A stretch of DNA of 64,000 nucleotides, from the NCBI RefSeq assembly GCF_002803065.1, contig NZ_NNBL01000010.1, positions 162,789 through 226,788 of the forward strand, given 5' to 3'. This document shows positions 7,403-15,174 of this stretch, in pieces. This DNA is from Streptomyces sp. CB01635 (GTDB taxonomy: Bacteria > Actinomycetota > Actinomycetes > Streptomycetales > Streptomycetaceae). Both the position numbers and the translations under genes were made by a program. Below the pieces are notes generated by a model. That model searched no databases. It was given only the letters and a program-made list of their open reading frames with translations, and was not told where the DNA came from. Within the stretch, counting starts at the first letter, position 1. Every line of letters begins with the position of its first letter.

Positions 7403-7437
7403 ATTTGAAAGATATTTTCAGGGGGGTGCGGCGTCAA
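7403..7437 (-). promoter_or_regulatory. murR promoter and operator
   Basis: Read on the minus strand: -35 TTGACG (7437-7432), 17-bp spacer, -10 TATCTT (7414-7409), then 6 nt to the GTG start. TGAAAATATCTTTCA (7420-7406), with TGAAA/TTTCA arms, covers the -10 box, so a bound repressor would block RNA polymerase. Confidence 0.75.
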
Positions 7438-7532
7438 GAGTCCTTCGGCTGTGCCGTACAGCACGTCTTCCGGGCCCTTCGGCCGTGCTGAGGGGTAGGT
7501 GGGCGCGTACGCCGAGGGAGCACAATGGCTAC

Positions 7533-7898
7533 ATGGAGATCAGCCCCCTCGAACAGGCGCTGCACGCGGCCCGCGCCCTCGTACTCGCCGACCTCGGCTC
7601 CGGCGAGATCGCCCACGCCGACGTCGTGTCCCTCGTCGAGGACTCGATAGTGCACCGCCGCTGGTGGGTCGAGCAGTGGCCGGAAGGGATCGAATACGTC
7701 GCCGGGCTCGTCGCGCAGGACGTCCAGGACGGACTCCTCGAACGCTCCGGCCGCTGGCCCCTGTGCCCGGTGTGCGGCTCCGGCGAACCCCACGCCCTCG
7801 ATGTGGAACCGGAGTTGGGCCCCGACCCGCACTGGGTGTGCAGCGAGGCGGGCGTGGTCGTGGCGCCCGTGGGGTCCCTCGGCACCGTCGCGCGATGA
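7533..7898 (+). CDS. Conserved hypothetical protein with CPxC zinc motif
   Basis: A 121-residue soluble protein. The first 75 residues are helical and acidic (LEQALHAARALVLADL, DVVSLVEDSIVHRRWWVEQW); the end has CPVCGSGEPH and, 27 residues later, WVCSE, which may be a partial zinc ribbon. Function unknown. It overlaps the next gene by 4 nt (ATGA), so both are translated together. CACAAT (7521-7526) ends 6 nt before ATG 7533, and no good ribosome binding site lies at the right distance, which points to a leaderless mRNA. Confidence 0.75.
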   Translation: MEISPLEQALHAARALVLADLGSGEIAHADVVSLVEDSIVHRRWWVEQWPEGIEYVAGLVAQDVQDGLLERSGRWPLCPVCGSGEPHALDVEPELGPDPHWVCSEAGVVVAPVGSLGTVAR

Positions 7899-8170
7899 CC
7901 GTCTACATCGATCCGCCGACCTGGCCCGGGCACGGGCGCATGTGGTCCCACCTGGTCAGCGACGTCTCCTTCGGCGAGCTCCATCTCTTCGCCGAGCTGC
8001 TCGGCGTCCCGCCCCGCGCCTTCGAGCGCGACCACTACGACCTGCCGTCGCACCGCTACGAGGACGCGGTGCGGGCCGGGGCCGTGCAGATCGGCTCGAA
8101 GGAGCTGGTGCGCAGGCTCACCGAGGCGGGGCTGCGGAGGCCGAAGGGGCGTCCTGCGGTGGGGAGTTGA
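7895..8170 (+). CDS. DUF4031 domain protein
   Basis: A 91-residue DUF4031 protein. The opening TVYIDPPTWPGHGRMWSHL is the family signature, followed by SDVSFGELHLFAELLGVPPRAFERDHYDLP and a short basic tail. The family is small, soluble and uncharacterised; conserved Asp, His and Tyr residues suggest a metal site, but that is inference. ATG 7895 overlaps the stop of the upstream gene. Its last 53 bp overlap the convergent exporter gene. Confidence 0.9.
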   Translation: MTVYIDPPTWPGHGRMWSHLVSDVSFGELHLFAELLGVPPRAFERDHYDLPSHRYEDAVRAGAVQIGSKELVRRLTEAGLRRPKGRPAVGS

Positions 8171-9440
8171 GGCCCGCCCTGGAGGATGTGGCGATCACCT
8201 TCGTGGTCGACCGGTGCATGCGCAGTGACACCGCCGTCGCGCCGATCGCCGTCACCGTCATCGCGGCGCCCGCCCACGCCGTCGCCGGGTAGCCGAGCCC
8301 CGCGTCGATCACCGTGCCGCCGAGCCACGGCCCGCCCGTGTTGCCCAGGTTGAACGCCGCCGTCGTCGTCGCCCCCGCGAGCGTGGGGGCCGCGCCCGCC
8401 ACGTTGAACATGCGGGCGTTCAGCGCCGGCGCCGTATAGAACGCCGAGAAGCCCATCAGGAACGACAGCGCCACCGCCGCCACCGCGAACCCGCCGAGCA
8501 GCGCCAGCGCCACCAGGAACACCGTGGACGCCGCGATCCCGCTCAGCAGCACCCCGAAGAGGTGGGCGTCCGCGACCCGGCCACCGACCGTCGTACCCAC
8601 CAGCGCGCCGACGCCGAAGAGCGCGAGGACCGTCGGGACCCAGCCCTCGTCCAGGCCCGCCACATCCGTGAGCAGCGGTGACAGATAGCTGAACGCGCAG
8701 AACACGCCGCCCGCCGCCAGCGCCGTCACCGTGATCGAGAGCCAGACCTGGCGGTCCCGGTAGATCGCCAGCTCGCGCCGCAGCTGCGGCCTCTGCGCCG
8801 GGAGCGGGATCCGCGGGATCAGCGTCACCACCCCCACCAGCGCGATCGCCGAGGCCGCGCCCACCGCCCAGAACGCCGCCCGCCAGCCCAGACCGTCACC
8901 GAGGAACGCGCCCGCCGGGACGCCCAGCACGTTCGCGATCGACAGACCGCCGATCATCACCGCCATGGCCCTCGCCCGCTGCGTCACCGGCACCAGGCCG
9001 ATGGCCACCGCCGCGCCCACGGCCCAGAACCCCGCGCAGGCCAGCGCGCTCACGACCCGCGACGCGAACAGGACCGCGTACGTCGGCGCCAGCGCGCCCG
9101 CGACCTGGCCCAGGCCGAACACCGAGATCAGCGCGATGAGCGCGGTGCGGCGCGGCAGGCGCAGCGTCGCCACGGCGAGCAGCGGCGCGCCCACCACCAT
9201 GCCGAGCGCGAAGGCCGATATCAGCAGGCCCGCCTGCGGGATCGTGACGTCCATGTCGTCGGCGATCGCGGGCAGGATGCCCGACAGCATGAACTCGGAC
9301 GTGCCCAGCGCGAACACCGCCAGGCCCAGGATGTAGACGGCCAGCGGCATGCGGGTGGGGGCGTCCACAGGGGCAGTCGCGGCGGCGTCCGCGGGGTCTT
9401 CGGCGGGGTCTTCGGGAGCTTTCCGAGCAGAGTCAGGCAT
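8118..9440 (-). CDS. MFS drug exporter, Cmx/CmlR chloramphenicol type
   Basis: A 440-residue major facilitator with 12 predicted membrane helices after a 30-residue hydrophilic start. The first helices (MPLAVYILGLAVFALGTSEF, LLISAFALGMVVGAPLLAVA) closely match what I remember of Streptomyces CmlR and corynebacterial Cmx chloramphenicol exporters, including the conserved acidic residue in LGTSEFMLSG. Function is therefore proton-driven export of chloramphenicol or a similar compound. ATG 9440 has no clear ribosome binding site; a TTG at 9452 is an alternative. An 18-bp inverted repeat (CAACGC...GCGTTG, 9450-9467) lies just upstream and could be an operator or a leader hairpin. The 3' end overlaps the DUF4031 gene by 53 bp. 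Confidence 0.88.
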   Translation of the reverse strand: MPDSARKAPEDPAEDPADAAATAPVDAPTRMPLAVYILGLAVFALGTSEFMLSGILPAIADDMDVTIPQAGLLISAFALGMVVGAPLLAVATLRLPRRTALIALISVFGLGQVAGALAPTYAVLFASRVVSALACAGFWAVGAAVAIGLVPVTQRARAMAVMIGGLSIANVLGVPAGAFLGDGLGWRAAFWAVGAASAIALVGVVTLIPRIPLPAQRPQLRRELAIYRDRQVWLSITVTALAAGGVFCAFSYLSPLLTDVAGLDEGWVPTVLALFGVGALVGTTVGGRVADAHLFGVLLSGIAASTVFLVALALLGGFAVAAVALSFLMGFSAFYTAPALNARMFNVAGAAPTLAGATTTAAFNLGNTGGPWLGGTVIDAGLGYPATAWAGAAMTVTAIGATAVSLRMHRSTTKVIATSSRAGLNSPPQDAPSASAAPPR

Positions 9441-9449
9441 GACGTGACA

Positions 9450-9467
9450 CAACGCGACGCGGCGTTG
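9450..9467. promoter_or_regulatory. Inverted repeat upstream of the exporter gene
   Basis: CAACGC, 6-bp spacer, GCGTTG, 10 nt upstream of ATG 9440 and ending 1 nt before the stop codon of the upstream GNAT gene. As DNA it could bind a repressor; as RNA it could be an intercistronic hairpin. Confidence 0.4.
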
Positions 9468-9468
9468 C

Positions 9469-9969
9469 TTAAATTCCCAACAGTTCGTATGCGCAGAGGT
9501 CCTCTGTCGTCGGAATCCGTACGAAACCGGCCCGCTCCAGTACCCGTTGGGACGGGCCGTTGTCCAGGTCCGTGTTCGCCGTCACCGCGGTGACGGCCGG
9601 CTGCGACAGCGCCCATGCCGCTATCGCCCGCACCGCCTCCGTCGCGTAGCCCCGGCCGCGCGCCCCCTCCGTCACGTCGTAGCCGATCTCGACGCGGCCC
9701 TCCTCGTCCGGAGCGCTGTGGAAGCCGATCCCGCCGACCGCGCGTCCGTCCTCGGTCCGCACGATCGCGTACGTTCCCCAGCCCTCGCGGTACGTGCCCG
9801 CCGCGTGGGCCTTCACCGTGATCCCGGAGCCGGTCCGGGTGCCGTCCGGTGCGTCCCCGTCCAGCCAGGTGAAGCCGCCCGACCCGCTGTCCGCGTTCAG
9901 GTCCCTGGCCGACTCCAGGGACAGCTCGTGCAGGCGTACGCGGGCGGCCGCGATGGTGAGGAGTGTCAT
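9469..9969 (-). CDS. GNAT-family N-acetyltransferase
   Basis: A 166-residue GNAT protein. The acetyl-CoA binding region is visible: VGGIGFHSAPDEEGRVEIGYDVTEGARGRGYATEAVRAIAAWAL (R/Q-x-x-G-x-G/A loop as ARGRGYATEA), then AVTANTDLDNGPSQRVLERAGF, the motif B of the RimJ/RimL-like subgroup. The acceptor is unknown. No ribosome binding site is present; CATCCT ends 6 nt before ATG 9969, so the mRNA may be leaderless. It lies 28 bp upstream of the exporter gene and is probably co-transcribed, so a role in drug modification is possible but unproven. Confidence 0.88.
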   Translation of the reverse strand: MTLLTIAAARVRLHELSLESARDLNADSGSGGFTWLDGDAPDGTRTGSGITVKAHAAGTYREGWGTYAIVRTEDGRAVGGIGFHSAPDEEGRVEIGYDVTEGARGRGYATEAVRAIAAWALSQPAVTAVTANTDLDNGPSQRVLERAGFVRIPTTEDLCAYELLGI

Positions 9970-10000
9970 GGGGCGAGGATGCGGCAGCCGCTCGCGCGGA

Positions 10001-10651
10001 TCAACCGGTTTGGGGAGTCAGCAGGTCAAGCTCCGCCGTGAGGTTCTCGCGGGCCCGCTCCTCCCAGTGCGCAGCGCCGTACGGGGTGCGGAACAGGCGG
10101 GGCAGGGCGAGGAGTTGCTGCAGGACAGCTGCGCGGCCCTCGCGGAACGGTTCGTCCGGTACGAAGCCGTACTCCTCCCGGACCGCCGCCGCGTAGGCCG
10201 CGTACGCGTCCGGGGCCGCCGCCAGGATCGCCAGGTCCGCGTCGCACAGGACCTCGCCGTTGTGGTCGTCCTCGTCCGGGTCGTGCGTCACCGTGAGCAG
10301 GACCAGGCGGCTCACCTCGTCGATCTGCTGATCCGTCAGGCCCGCTTCCGACAGGGCCCGTTCGGCCAGGCGCGCGGAGCGCTCCTCGTTCGTCGAGCGC
10401 TCGGGGAGGTACACCGCGTCGTGGAACCAGGCCGCGAGGCGGACCAGGGCCGGGTCGTCGGCGTGGTCCTCCAGTACGTCGATGTGGTCCAGGACCGCCT
10501 TGAGGTGCGTCGTCGTGTGGTAGCGGCGCTGTGGCTCCGACCAGCGGGCCAGGAGGTTGTCCGCGTAGGCGTCCGGGGTGGTGGGTGTGGCTGTCGCGTG
10601 CTGGGCCGTGGCGAGTGTCTCAGCCCAGGCCTTCCTCAGGTCGTCCCGCAT
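10001..10651 (-). CDS. HD-domain metal-dependent phosphohydrolase-like protein
   Basis: A 216-residue HD-fold protein of the actinobacterial type with opening WSEPQRRYHTTTHLKAVLDH, the HD motif in LAAWFHDAVY, LLTVTHDPDEDDHNGEVLCDADLAILA with a further metal-binding Asp, and a helical end. Such proteins are predicted phosphohydrolases, with nucleotides as likely substrates; none of this subgroup is characterised to my knowledge. TAGGGT ends exactly 6 nt before ATG 10651 and no ribosome binding site is present, so the transcript is likely leaderless. A 31-bp gap separates it from the downstream GNAT. Confidence 0.85.
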   Translation of the reverse strand: MRDDLRKAWAETLATAQHATATPTTPDAYADNLLARWSEPQRRYHTTTHLKAVLDHIDVLEDHADDPALVRLAAWFHDAVYLPERSTNEERSARLAERALSEAGLTDQQIDEVSRLVLLTVTHDPDEDDHNGEVLCDADLAILAAAPDAYAAYAAAVREEYGFVPDEPFREGRAAVLQQLLALPRLFRTPYGAAHWEERARENLTAELDLLTPQTG

Positions 10652-10703
10652 GCGGCGACCCTAGACCCTGCCGGTGAACCTCGTCGGCGGGCCCCGTCGG
10701 CAC

Positions 10704-10898
10704 TCACCGGTCCGGGGGTGGCCCGTACGGTCCTGATCGTTTCTGTACGCCGGCCTCCTCGTCGTACTCGCCCAGAAGGATCACGCCGAGCGCCGAGGTC
10801 ACGATGACCTTGGCCGCTCGCAGGGCGTTTCCGAGGAGGTGGGGGTGGTGGGTCTCCGTGACTGCGGTGGCACCGTGAGTGAACGTCATGGTCGTCAT
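10704..10898 (-). CDS. Small hypothetical protein with one hydrophobic helix
   Basis: A possible 64-residue protein starting at ATG 10898; a short G-run just upstream is a weak ribosome binding site. It is His/Thr-rich at first (THGATAVTETHHPHLLGNAL), has one likely membrane or amphipathic helix (AAKVIVTSALGVILLGEY) and a polar Pro-rich tail. No family known to me. Codon positions fit Streptomyces coding bias, which is the main support. It is divergent from the HelD-type gene. Confidence 0.45.
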   Translation of the reverse strand: MTTMTFTHGATAVTETHHPHLLGNALRAAKVIVTSALGVILLGEYDEEAGVQKRSGPYGPPPDR

Positions 10899-11032
10899 GC
10901 CCCCATGGTGGAATACGGGCATTCCGTGCACATCGGTCCGGAGGTGTAGGTTGCGGCGGCGGGCGTGCGTCCTGGGGGTGACTCCGTCCCCCAGGGCCCT
11001 CACGGCTCCCCGGAAAACGGGAAATAAATGTG

Positions 11033-11061
11033 TTGGTCGCGTGTTGGGGCGGGAGTAAGGT
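11033..11061 (+). promoter_or_regulatory. Likely housekeeping promoter of the HelD-type gene
   Basis: TTGGTC (11033-11038), 17-bp spacer, TAAGGT (11056-11061), about 100 bp upstream of the GTG start. The 265-bp gap 10899-11163 also holds a hairpin (CCTGGGGG near 10970 pairing with CCCCCAGG) and an AAGG/CCTT inverted repeat (11057-11071) over the expected start site, which could be an operator. Confidence 0.55.
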
Positions 11062-11163
11062 GGTCCGCCTTGCCCGCCTCCCTCCGTGGAGCGCCGCCGC
11101 CCGGACGGAAACCGGCCGGCTGCCGTGTGTAACCGAACCCCCCGGAGCCCGGAGGCATCGCCC

Positions 11164-13203
11164 GTGTCCCTCGACGACCCGCTCTCCCGCGAGCGCGCCC
11201 ACCTCACGTCGTCCCGTTCCGCCCTGCGCGCCATGCGCGAGGACGTGGAATCCCTCAACATCGCCGACGTCACCGCGAACTGGGTGAACGCCGCCGTTCT
11301 GCAGCGCCAGATCGACGACCGGATCAAGGCCCTGGCCGATCTGTCGCACACCCCCTTGTTCTTCGGGCGGCTCGACTACCTGCACGCCCCCGGCGCCGAC
11401 CAGGCGGAAGGGGCCGGCGGGGAGCGGTTCTACATCGGGCGGCGGCATGTTCATGACGCGGCCGGCGATCCGATGGTCATCGACTGGCGCGCCCCCGTCT
11501 CGCAGCCCTTCTACCGCGCCTCGAAGAAGGACCCGATGGACGTCGGGCTGCGCCGGCGGTTCGGGTACACGGGCGGGGACCTCACCGCGTACGAGGACGA
11601 GCGGCTGTCCGATCCCGCCGAGGCCGAGGTCGTGAGCGCGCTGCTCCAGGCCGAGATCGAGCGCCCCCGCGTCGGGCCCATGCGCGACATCGTTGCCACC
11701 ATCCAGCCCGAGCAGGACGAGATCGTGCGGAGCGGGCTCTCGGGGTCCGTGTGCGTCCAGGGAGGGCCCGGTACCGGAAAGACCGCCGTCGGCCTCCACC
11801 GCGTCGCCTATCTGCTGTACGCCCACCGCGAGCGGCTCGCCCGCACCGGGACCCTGGTCATCGGGCCGAACCGGTCCTTCCTCCACTACATCGAGCAAGT
11901 GCTGCCCGCGCTGGGTGAGCTGGAGGTCAAGCAGGCCACCGTCGACGACCTAGTCGCCCATGTGGAGGTGCGGGGCGCCGACGGCGCGGACACCGCCGTG
12001 GTCAAGGGCGACGCGCGGATGGCCGAGGTCCTGCGGCGGGCCGTGCGGTCGCACATCACGCTGCCCGTGGAGCCGCTCGTGGTCGTGCGCGGGTCCCGGC
12101 GGTGGCGGGTGCCCGCGTACGAACTGGAGGCGATCGTGCGGGAGTTGATGGCGCGCGACATGCGTTACGGCGCCGCCCGCGACGCACTTCCGCAGCGCAT
12201 CGCCCACGCCGTCCTCGTACAGATGGAGCGGTCGGGAGAGGCGCCCGACGACCGTGTGCAGGACGCCGTGGCCAGGAACGCGGCCGTCAAGGCCGCCGTG
12301 AAGGTCCTCTGGCCCGCCGTCGATCCCGCGAAGCTCGTGCTGCGGCTGCTGTCCGACGCCGAGTTCCTCGCCGAGCACGCGGAGGGTGTCCTCAGCGAGG
12401 ACGAGCAGAAGTGCGTGCTCTGGGAGCGGCCGGCGCGCAGTGTGCGGGCCGCCAAGTGGTCCTCCGCCGACGCCGTGCTGATCGACGAGGTCACCGATCT
12501 CGTCGCCCGTACGCACTCCCTCGGGCATGTGGTGCTCGACGAGGCGCAGGACCTCTCGCCGATGCAGTACCGGGCCGTCGGGCGGCGCTGCACCACCGGG
12601 TCCGCCACCGTCCTCGGCGACCTCGCGCAGGGCACGACGCCCTGGGCCACGCGCAGCTGGGCCGAGGCGCTGCGGCATCTGGGCAAGGAGGATGCCGTGG
12701 TCGAGGAGCTGACCGTCGGATTCCGCGTGCCGCGCGACGTCATCGCGTACGCGTCCCGGCTGCTGCCCCACATCGCGCCCGGACTCGCGCCCGTCTCGTC
12801 CGTCCGTGAGAACCCCGGCGCCTTCGAGGTCCGGGAGGCCGCGCGCGGGACCGACGACGTGGTCGCCGCGTGTACCGAGGCGCTGGAGCGGGAGGGGTCC
12901 GTGGGTCTCATCGCCGCCGACGCCCGCCTCCCCGCCCTGGCCGCAGCCCTCGCGGACGCCGGGATCACCTACCTGGGCCCCGGCGAGGAGACCACCGCGC
13001 AGACCCGTCTCACCCTCGTACCGGCCTCGCTCGCGAAGGGCCTCGAATACGACTACGTGGTCCTCGACGAGCCCGCCGCAGTCGTCGACGGCGAACCCGA
13101 CGAGCGGACCGGACTGCGGCGTTTGTACGTGGCGCTGACCCGGGCCGTCTCCGGTCTGGTCGTGGTCCACGCCGCGGAGCTGCCGGAGCAGCTGGCGGTG
13201 TGA
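11164..13203 (+). CDS. HelD/HelR-type RNA polymerase-associated helicase
   Basis: A 679-residue UvrD/Rep-like superfamily 1 ATPase of the HelD class. A charged coiled-coil arm (residues 1-65) is followed by the HelD-specific segment FYIGRRHVHDAAGDPMVIDWRAPVSQPFYRAS, Walker A GGPGTGKTA (200-208), the DEAQDLSPMQYRAVGRR box, and C-terminal VGFRVPRDV and AKGLEYDYVVLDEP motifs. HelD recycles stalled RNA polymerase; the Streptomyces paralogue HelR was reported to displace rifamycins from it. Which one this is cannot be told from sequence alone. GTG 11164 has GGAGG about 9 nt upstream. Acts in the cytoplasm on RNA polymerase. Confidence 0.9.
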   Translation: MSLDDPLSRERAHLTSSRSALRAMREDVESLNIADVTANWVNAAVLQRQIDDRIKALADLSHTPLFFGRLDYLHAPGADQAEGAGGERFYIGRRHVHDAAGDPMVIDWRAPVSQPFYRASKKDPMDVGLRRRFGYTGGDLTAYEDERLSDPAEAEVVSALLQAEIERPRVGPMRDIVATIQPEQDEIVRSGLSGSVCVQGGPGTGKTAVGLHRVAYLLYAHRERLARTGTLVIGPNRSFLHYIEQVLPALGELEVKQATVDDLVAHVEVRGADGADTAVVKGDARMAEVLRRAVRSHITLPVEPLVVVRGSRRWRVPAYELEAIVRELMARDMRYGAARDALPQRIAHAVLVQMERSGEAPDDRVQDAVARNAAVKAAVKVLWPAVDPAKLVLRLLSDAEFLAEHAEGVLSEDEQKCVLWERPARSVRAAKWSSADAVLIDEVTDLVARTHSLGHVVLDEAQDLSPMQYRAVGRRCTTGSATVLGDLAQGTTPWATRSWAEALRHLGKEDAVVEELTVGFRVPRDVIAYASRLLPHIAPGLAPVSSVRENPGAFEVREAARGTDDVVAACTEALEREGSVGLIAADARLPALAAALADAGITYLGPGEETTAQTRLTLVPASLAKGLEYDYVVLDEPAAVVDGEPDERTGLRRLYVALTRAVSGLVVVHAAELPEQLAV

Positions 13204-13210
13204 CGGCCGC

Positions 13211-13903
13211 CTAGGGGGTGTCGACCGCCTCGCGCCACGAGCGGACCGCCTCCGTCGACACCGGGGCCGTCCAGCCCCGGGGGCGGGCCGCGCCGCCGAT
13301 GTGGAAGGCGTCGAGGCCCGCCGCCTTCAGGCGCGGCAGGTGGTCGAGGCGGAGGCCGCCGCCGACCAGGATCTGCTGCTCGTAACCAGGTTCGCCCGAG
13401 CGGGCCGCCTCCGCCGCCAGGACGTCGAGCCCGGCGTCCACGCCGTCCGGTGAGCCGGCCGTCAGGTAAGTGTCGAGGCCCGGCGCGTGCGCGAGCTGCT
13501 TGCGCAGGCCGGCGCGGTCCGCGGTCCGGTCGATCGCGCGGTGGAACGTCCAGCGGCAGCCGTCCAGCTCAGCCGTGATCCGTTCGACCGCCGCGAGGTC
13601 GGGGCCGCCCGCCGGGTCGAGGAAGCCGAGCACGAACTCGTCGGCCCCCTCCGCGCGCAGCCCGCGCGCGGTCTCGGCCAGCGCGTCCAGGTCGCCCGCG
13701 GCGAATCCGTCCGCGAGCCGGATCATGACCCGCAGCGAGATGCCGACGGCCGCGCGGATCCGGCCGAACGTCTCGCGCGACGGGGTGAGCCCGTCCGCCG
13801 CCATGTCGGTGACCAGCTCCAGGCGGTCGGCGCCGCCCACCTGGGCCGCGACGGCGTCCTCGGCGTCGAGCGCGATCACCTCCAGGACTGCACGCTTGCT
13901 CAT
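13211..13903 (-). CDS. cutC: CutC-family protein
   Basis: A 230-residue CutC TIM barrel. Family motifs are visible: LEVIALDAEDAVAAQVGGADRLELVTDMAADGLTPS at the start, VMIRLADGF, GADEFVLGFLD, WTFHRAIDRTAD and QILVGGGLRLDHLPRL. CutC was named for copper homeostasis in E. coli, but a direct copper role is disputed and the enzyme activity is unknown. ATG 13903 is preceded by AAAGGGGT. The copper genes (copA and partner) begin just upstream, which fits a metal role, but the promoter carries a DasR-like box instead of a CsoR box. It converges with the HelD gene, 7 bp away. Confidence 0.93.
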   Translation of the reverse strand: MSKRAVLEVIALDAEDAVAAQVGGADRLELVTDMAADGLTPSRETFGRIRAAVGISLRVMIRLADGFAAGDLDALAETARGLRAEGADEFVLGFLDPAGGPDLAAVERITAELDGCRWTFHRAIDRTADRAGLRKQLAHAPGLDTYLTAGSPDGVDAGLDVLAAEAARSGEPGYEQQILVGGGLRLDHLPRLKAAGLDAFHIGGAARPRGWTAPVSTEAVRSWREAVDTP

Positions 13904-13984
13904 GGGACCCCTTTGTCGGTTGCGAAGGCGGGTGCGGATACGGTGGCGGCCGGGCTCCAGGGCCTGTCGTCACAACAGGTCCTA

Positions 13985-14000
13985 GAGGTCTAGTCCAATA
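13985..14000. promoter_or_regulatory. DasR-like (dre) box upstream of cutC
   Basis: AGAGGTCTAGTCCAAT matches 12 of 16 positions of the dre consensus as I remember it (ACTGGTCTAGACCACT). TAGTC/GACTA arms (13993-13997 and 14008-14012) form an additional inverted repeat. The 135-bp gap 13904-14038 contains no gene. Confidence 0.35.
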
Positions 14001-14038
14001 GGCCAGACTACGCGCAGACGGCCCGCGCCGACAGACGA

Positions 14039-14992
14039 TCAGTGGCCGTGCCCCTCCGAATGATCACCCGCGCTCTGCCCGGCGTGCACCGTGAATTCCG
14101 CCGTGCGCACGGTGCCGTTGTGCTTGAAGTCCAGGAAGAGGCGGTACGTCCCATTGCTGGGCGCCGTCGCCGTGAACGAGACCTCCGGCCCCGGCCCGCC
14201 CTTGTTCGGGTGGACGTGGAGATACGCGAGGTCGCCGGAGCGCAGGGCGACCAGATGTCCGTACGAGCCGAGATAGGGCTGGAGGTCGGTGACCGGCCTG
14301 CCGTTCTTCGCGACGGTCAGGGTCAGCTCGCTCGCCGAGCCCGCGCCGAGGTCCCCGCCCAGCCGCACCTTGTAGCCGTCGCCGGCGTCGGCGGTGCGCG
14401 AGGCTGCCGGGAGGTCTCGGGGTGCGTACTTTCCGGCGACCGACAGGTCCGCCCCCAGGGTGAGGCCCTCCTTCTCCGCCCGCGGGGCGAAGTCGGCGAA
14501 GACCCGGTAACCGCCCGCCTTCGGCAGCTCGACCGGCGTCTTCCAGGTGCCGTCCGCCGCGCGGGCCGGGTGCAGATGGCGGTAGACCGTGAGGTCCCGC
14601 GAGGCCACGATCAGGTGCAGCTGCTTGCCGTGCTCCGTCCGGTACGCGGTGACCTTGCGGCCCGTGTCGTCCTTCGTGATCGCGAAACTCAGCTCGGTGC
14701 GCTCTCCGGCGGCGGCGATGCGCCGGGTCCGCAGGTCGAGCGTGTAACCGCGCTCGGAGATCTGCAGCCCGCCGGGGACGGCGGCGGCCGCGGTGTCCGA
14801 TGCGCCGTGGCCGGCGTGCCCGTCCTGCATCTCCTCCGTACGTCCTCCCTCCGCATGTCCTCCCTCCGCATGCCCTGCCGTCTTCTGTTCGCCCGCGGCT
14901 ATGGGGTCGACGCCCTTGCCCACCCCGTACGCGGTGCCGAAGGTCGCGGCGACGGCGGCTGCGAAGGCGGTGATCTTCAGTCCGGTCTTCAT
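14039..14992 (-). CDS. Secreted protein of the copper locus (His/Asp-rich)
   Basis: A 317-residue exported protein. ATG 14992 has AGGAGC 4 nt upstream. The N-terminus is a signal peptide or anchor (KITAFAAAVAATFGTAYGVG). It is followed by a His/Glu/Gly-rich stretch (residues 36-63: repeated GHAEGG units, QDGHAGHG) likely to bind metal. The main part has two similar beta domains with LIVASRDLTVYRHLHPARA and LVALRSGDLAYLHVHPN, and the C-terminus ends in SEGHGH. The paired HLHP and HVHP motifs suggest copper sites. It is divergent from copA, with a CsoR-like box in its promoter spacer, so it is probably an extracellular copper binder or chaperone. No enzyme activity can be assigned. Confidence 0.82.
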   Translation of the reverse strand: MKTGLKITAFAAAVAATFGTAYGVGKGVDPIAAGEQKTAGHAEGGHAEGGRTEEMQDGHAGHGASDTAAAAVPGGLQISERGYTLDLRTRRIAAAGERTELSFAITKDDTGRKVTAYRTEHGKQLHLIVASRDLTVYRHLHPARAADGTWKTPVELPKAGGYRVFADFAPRAEKEGLTLGADLSVAGKYAPRDLPAASRTADAGDGYKVRLGGDLGAGSASELTLTVAKNGRPVTDLQPYLGSYGHLVALRSGDLAYLHVHPNKGGPGPEVSFTATAPSNGTYRLFLDFKHNGTVRTAEFTVHAGQSAGDHSEGHGH

Positions 14993-15042
14993 GTCGGCTC
15001 CTGATGTGCGGACGGTGTCGGTGTCCGGTGACGGATAGCTCG

Positions 15043-15070
15043 ACCATACCCCTGGGGGGTATGAAGTCAA
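15043..15070 (-). promoter_or_regulatory. Promoter of the secreted copper protein with CsoR-like box
   Basis: Minus strand: -35 TTGACT (15070-15065), 16-bp spacer, -10 TATGGT (15048-15043). The CsoR-like operator ATACCCCTGGGGGGTAT (15046-15062) fills the spacer. Confidence 0.75.
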
Positions 15071-15083
15071 GCGGCGGGAACGC

Positions 15084-15114
15084 TTGCGCCAGATACCCCC
15101 CATGGGTATAGATT
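15084..15114 (+). promoter_or_regulatory. copA promoter with CsoR-like box
   Basis: -35 TTGCGC (15084-15089), 17-bp spacer, -10 TATAGA (15107-15112). The operator ATACCCCCCATGGGTAT (15093-15109) lies in the spacer. Copper binding to CsoR would release it and open both divergent promoters. Confidence 0.75.
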
Positions 15115-15128
15115 GGATCTCGTAAGCG

Positions 15129-15146
15129 ATACCCACCCCGGGTACC
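15129..15146. promoter_or_regulatory. Third, weaker CsoR-like box in the copA leader
   Basis: ATACCCACCCCGGGTACC, with the same GATACCC left arm and GGGTA right arm but a longer centre, downstream of the copA -10 box and 28 bp before the ATG. Confidence 0.5.
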
Positions 15147-15174
15147 GGAGCCAGACCGCAACCGAGGAGGCCTC

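Noticed and set aside
11041..11071. Rifamycin-associated element upstream of the HelD-type gene
   Set aside because: I cannot recall the consensus well enough to claim a match; only the inverted repeat is recorded.
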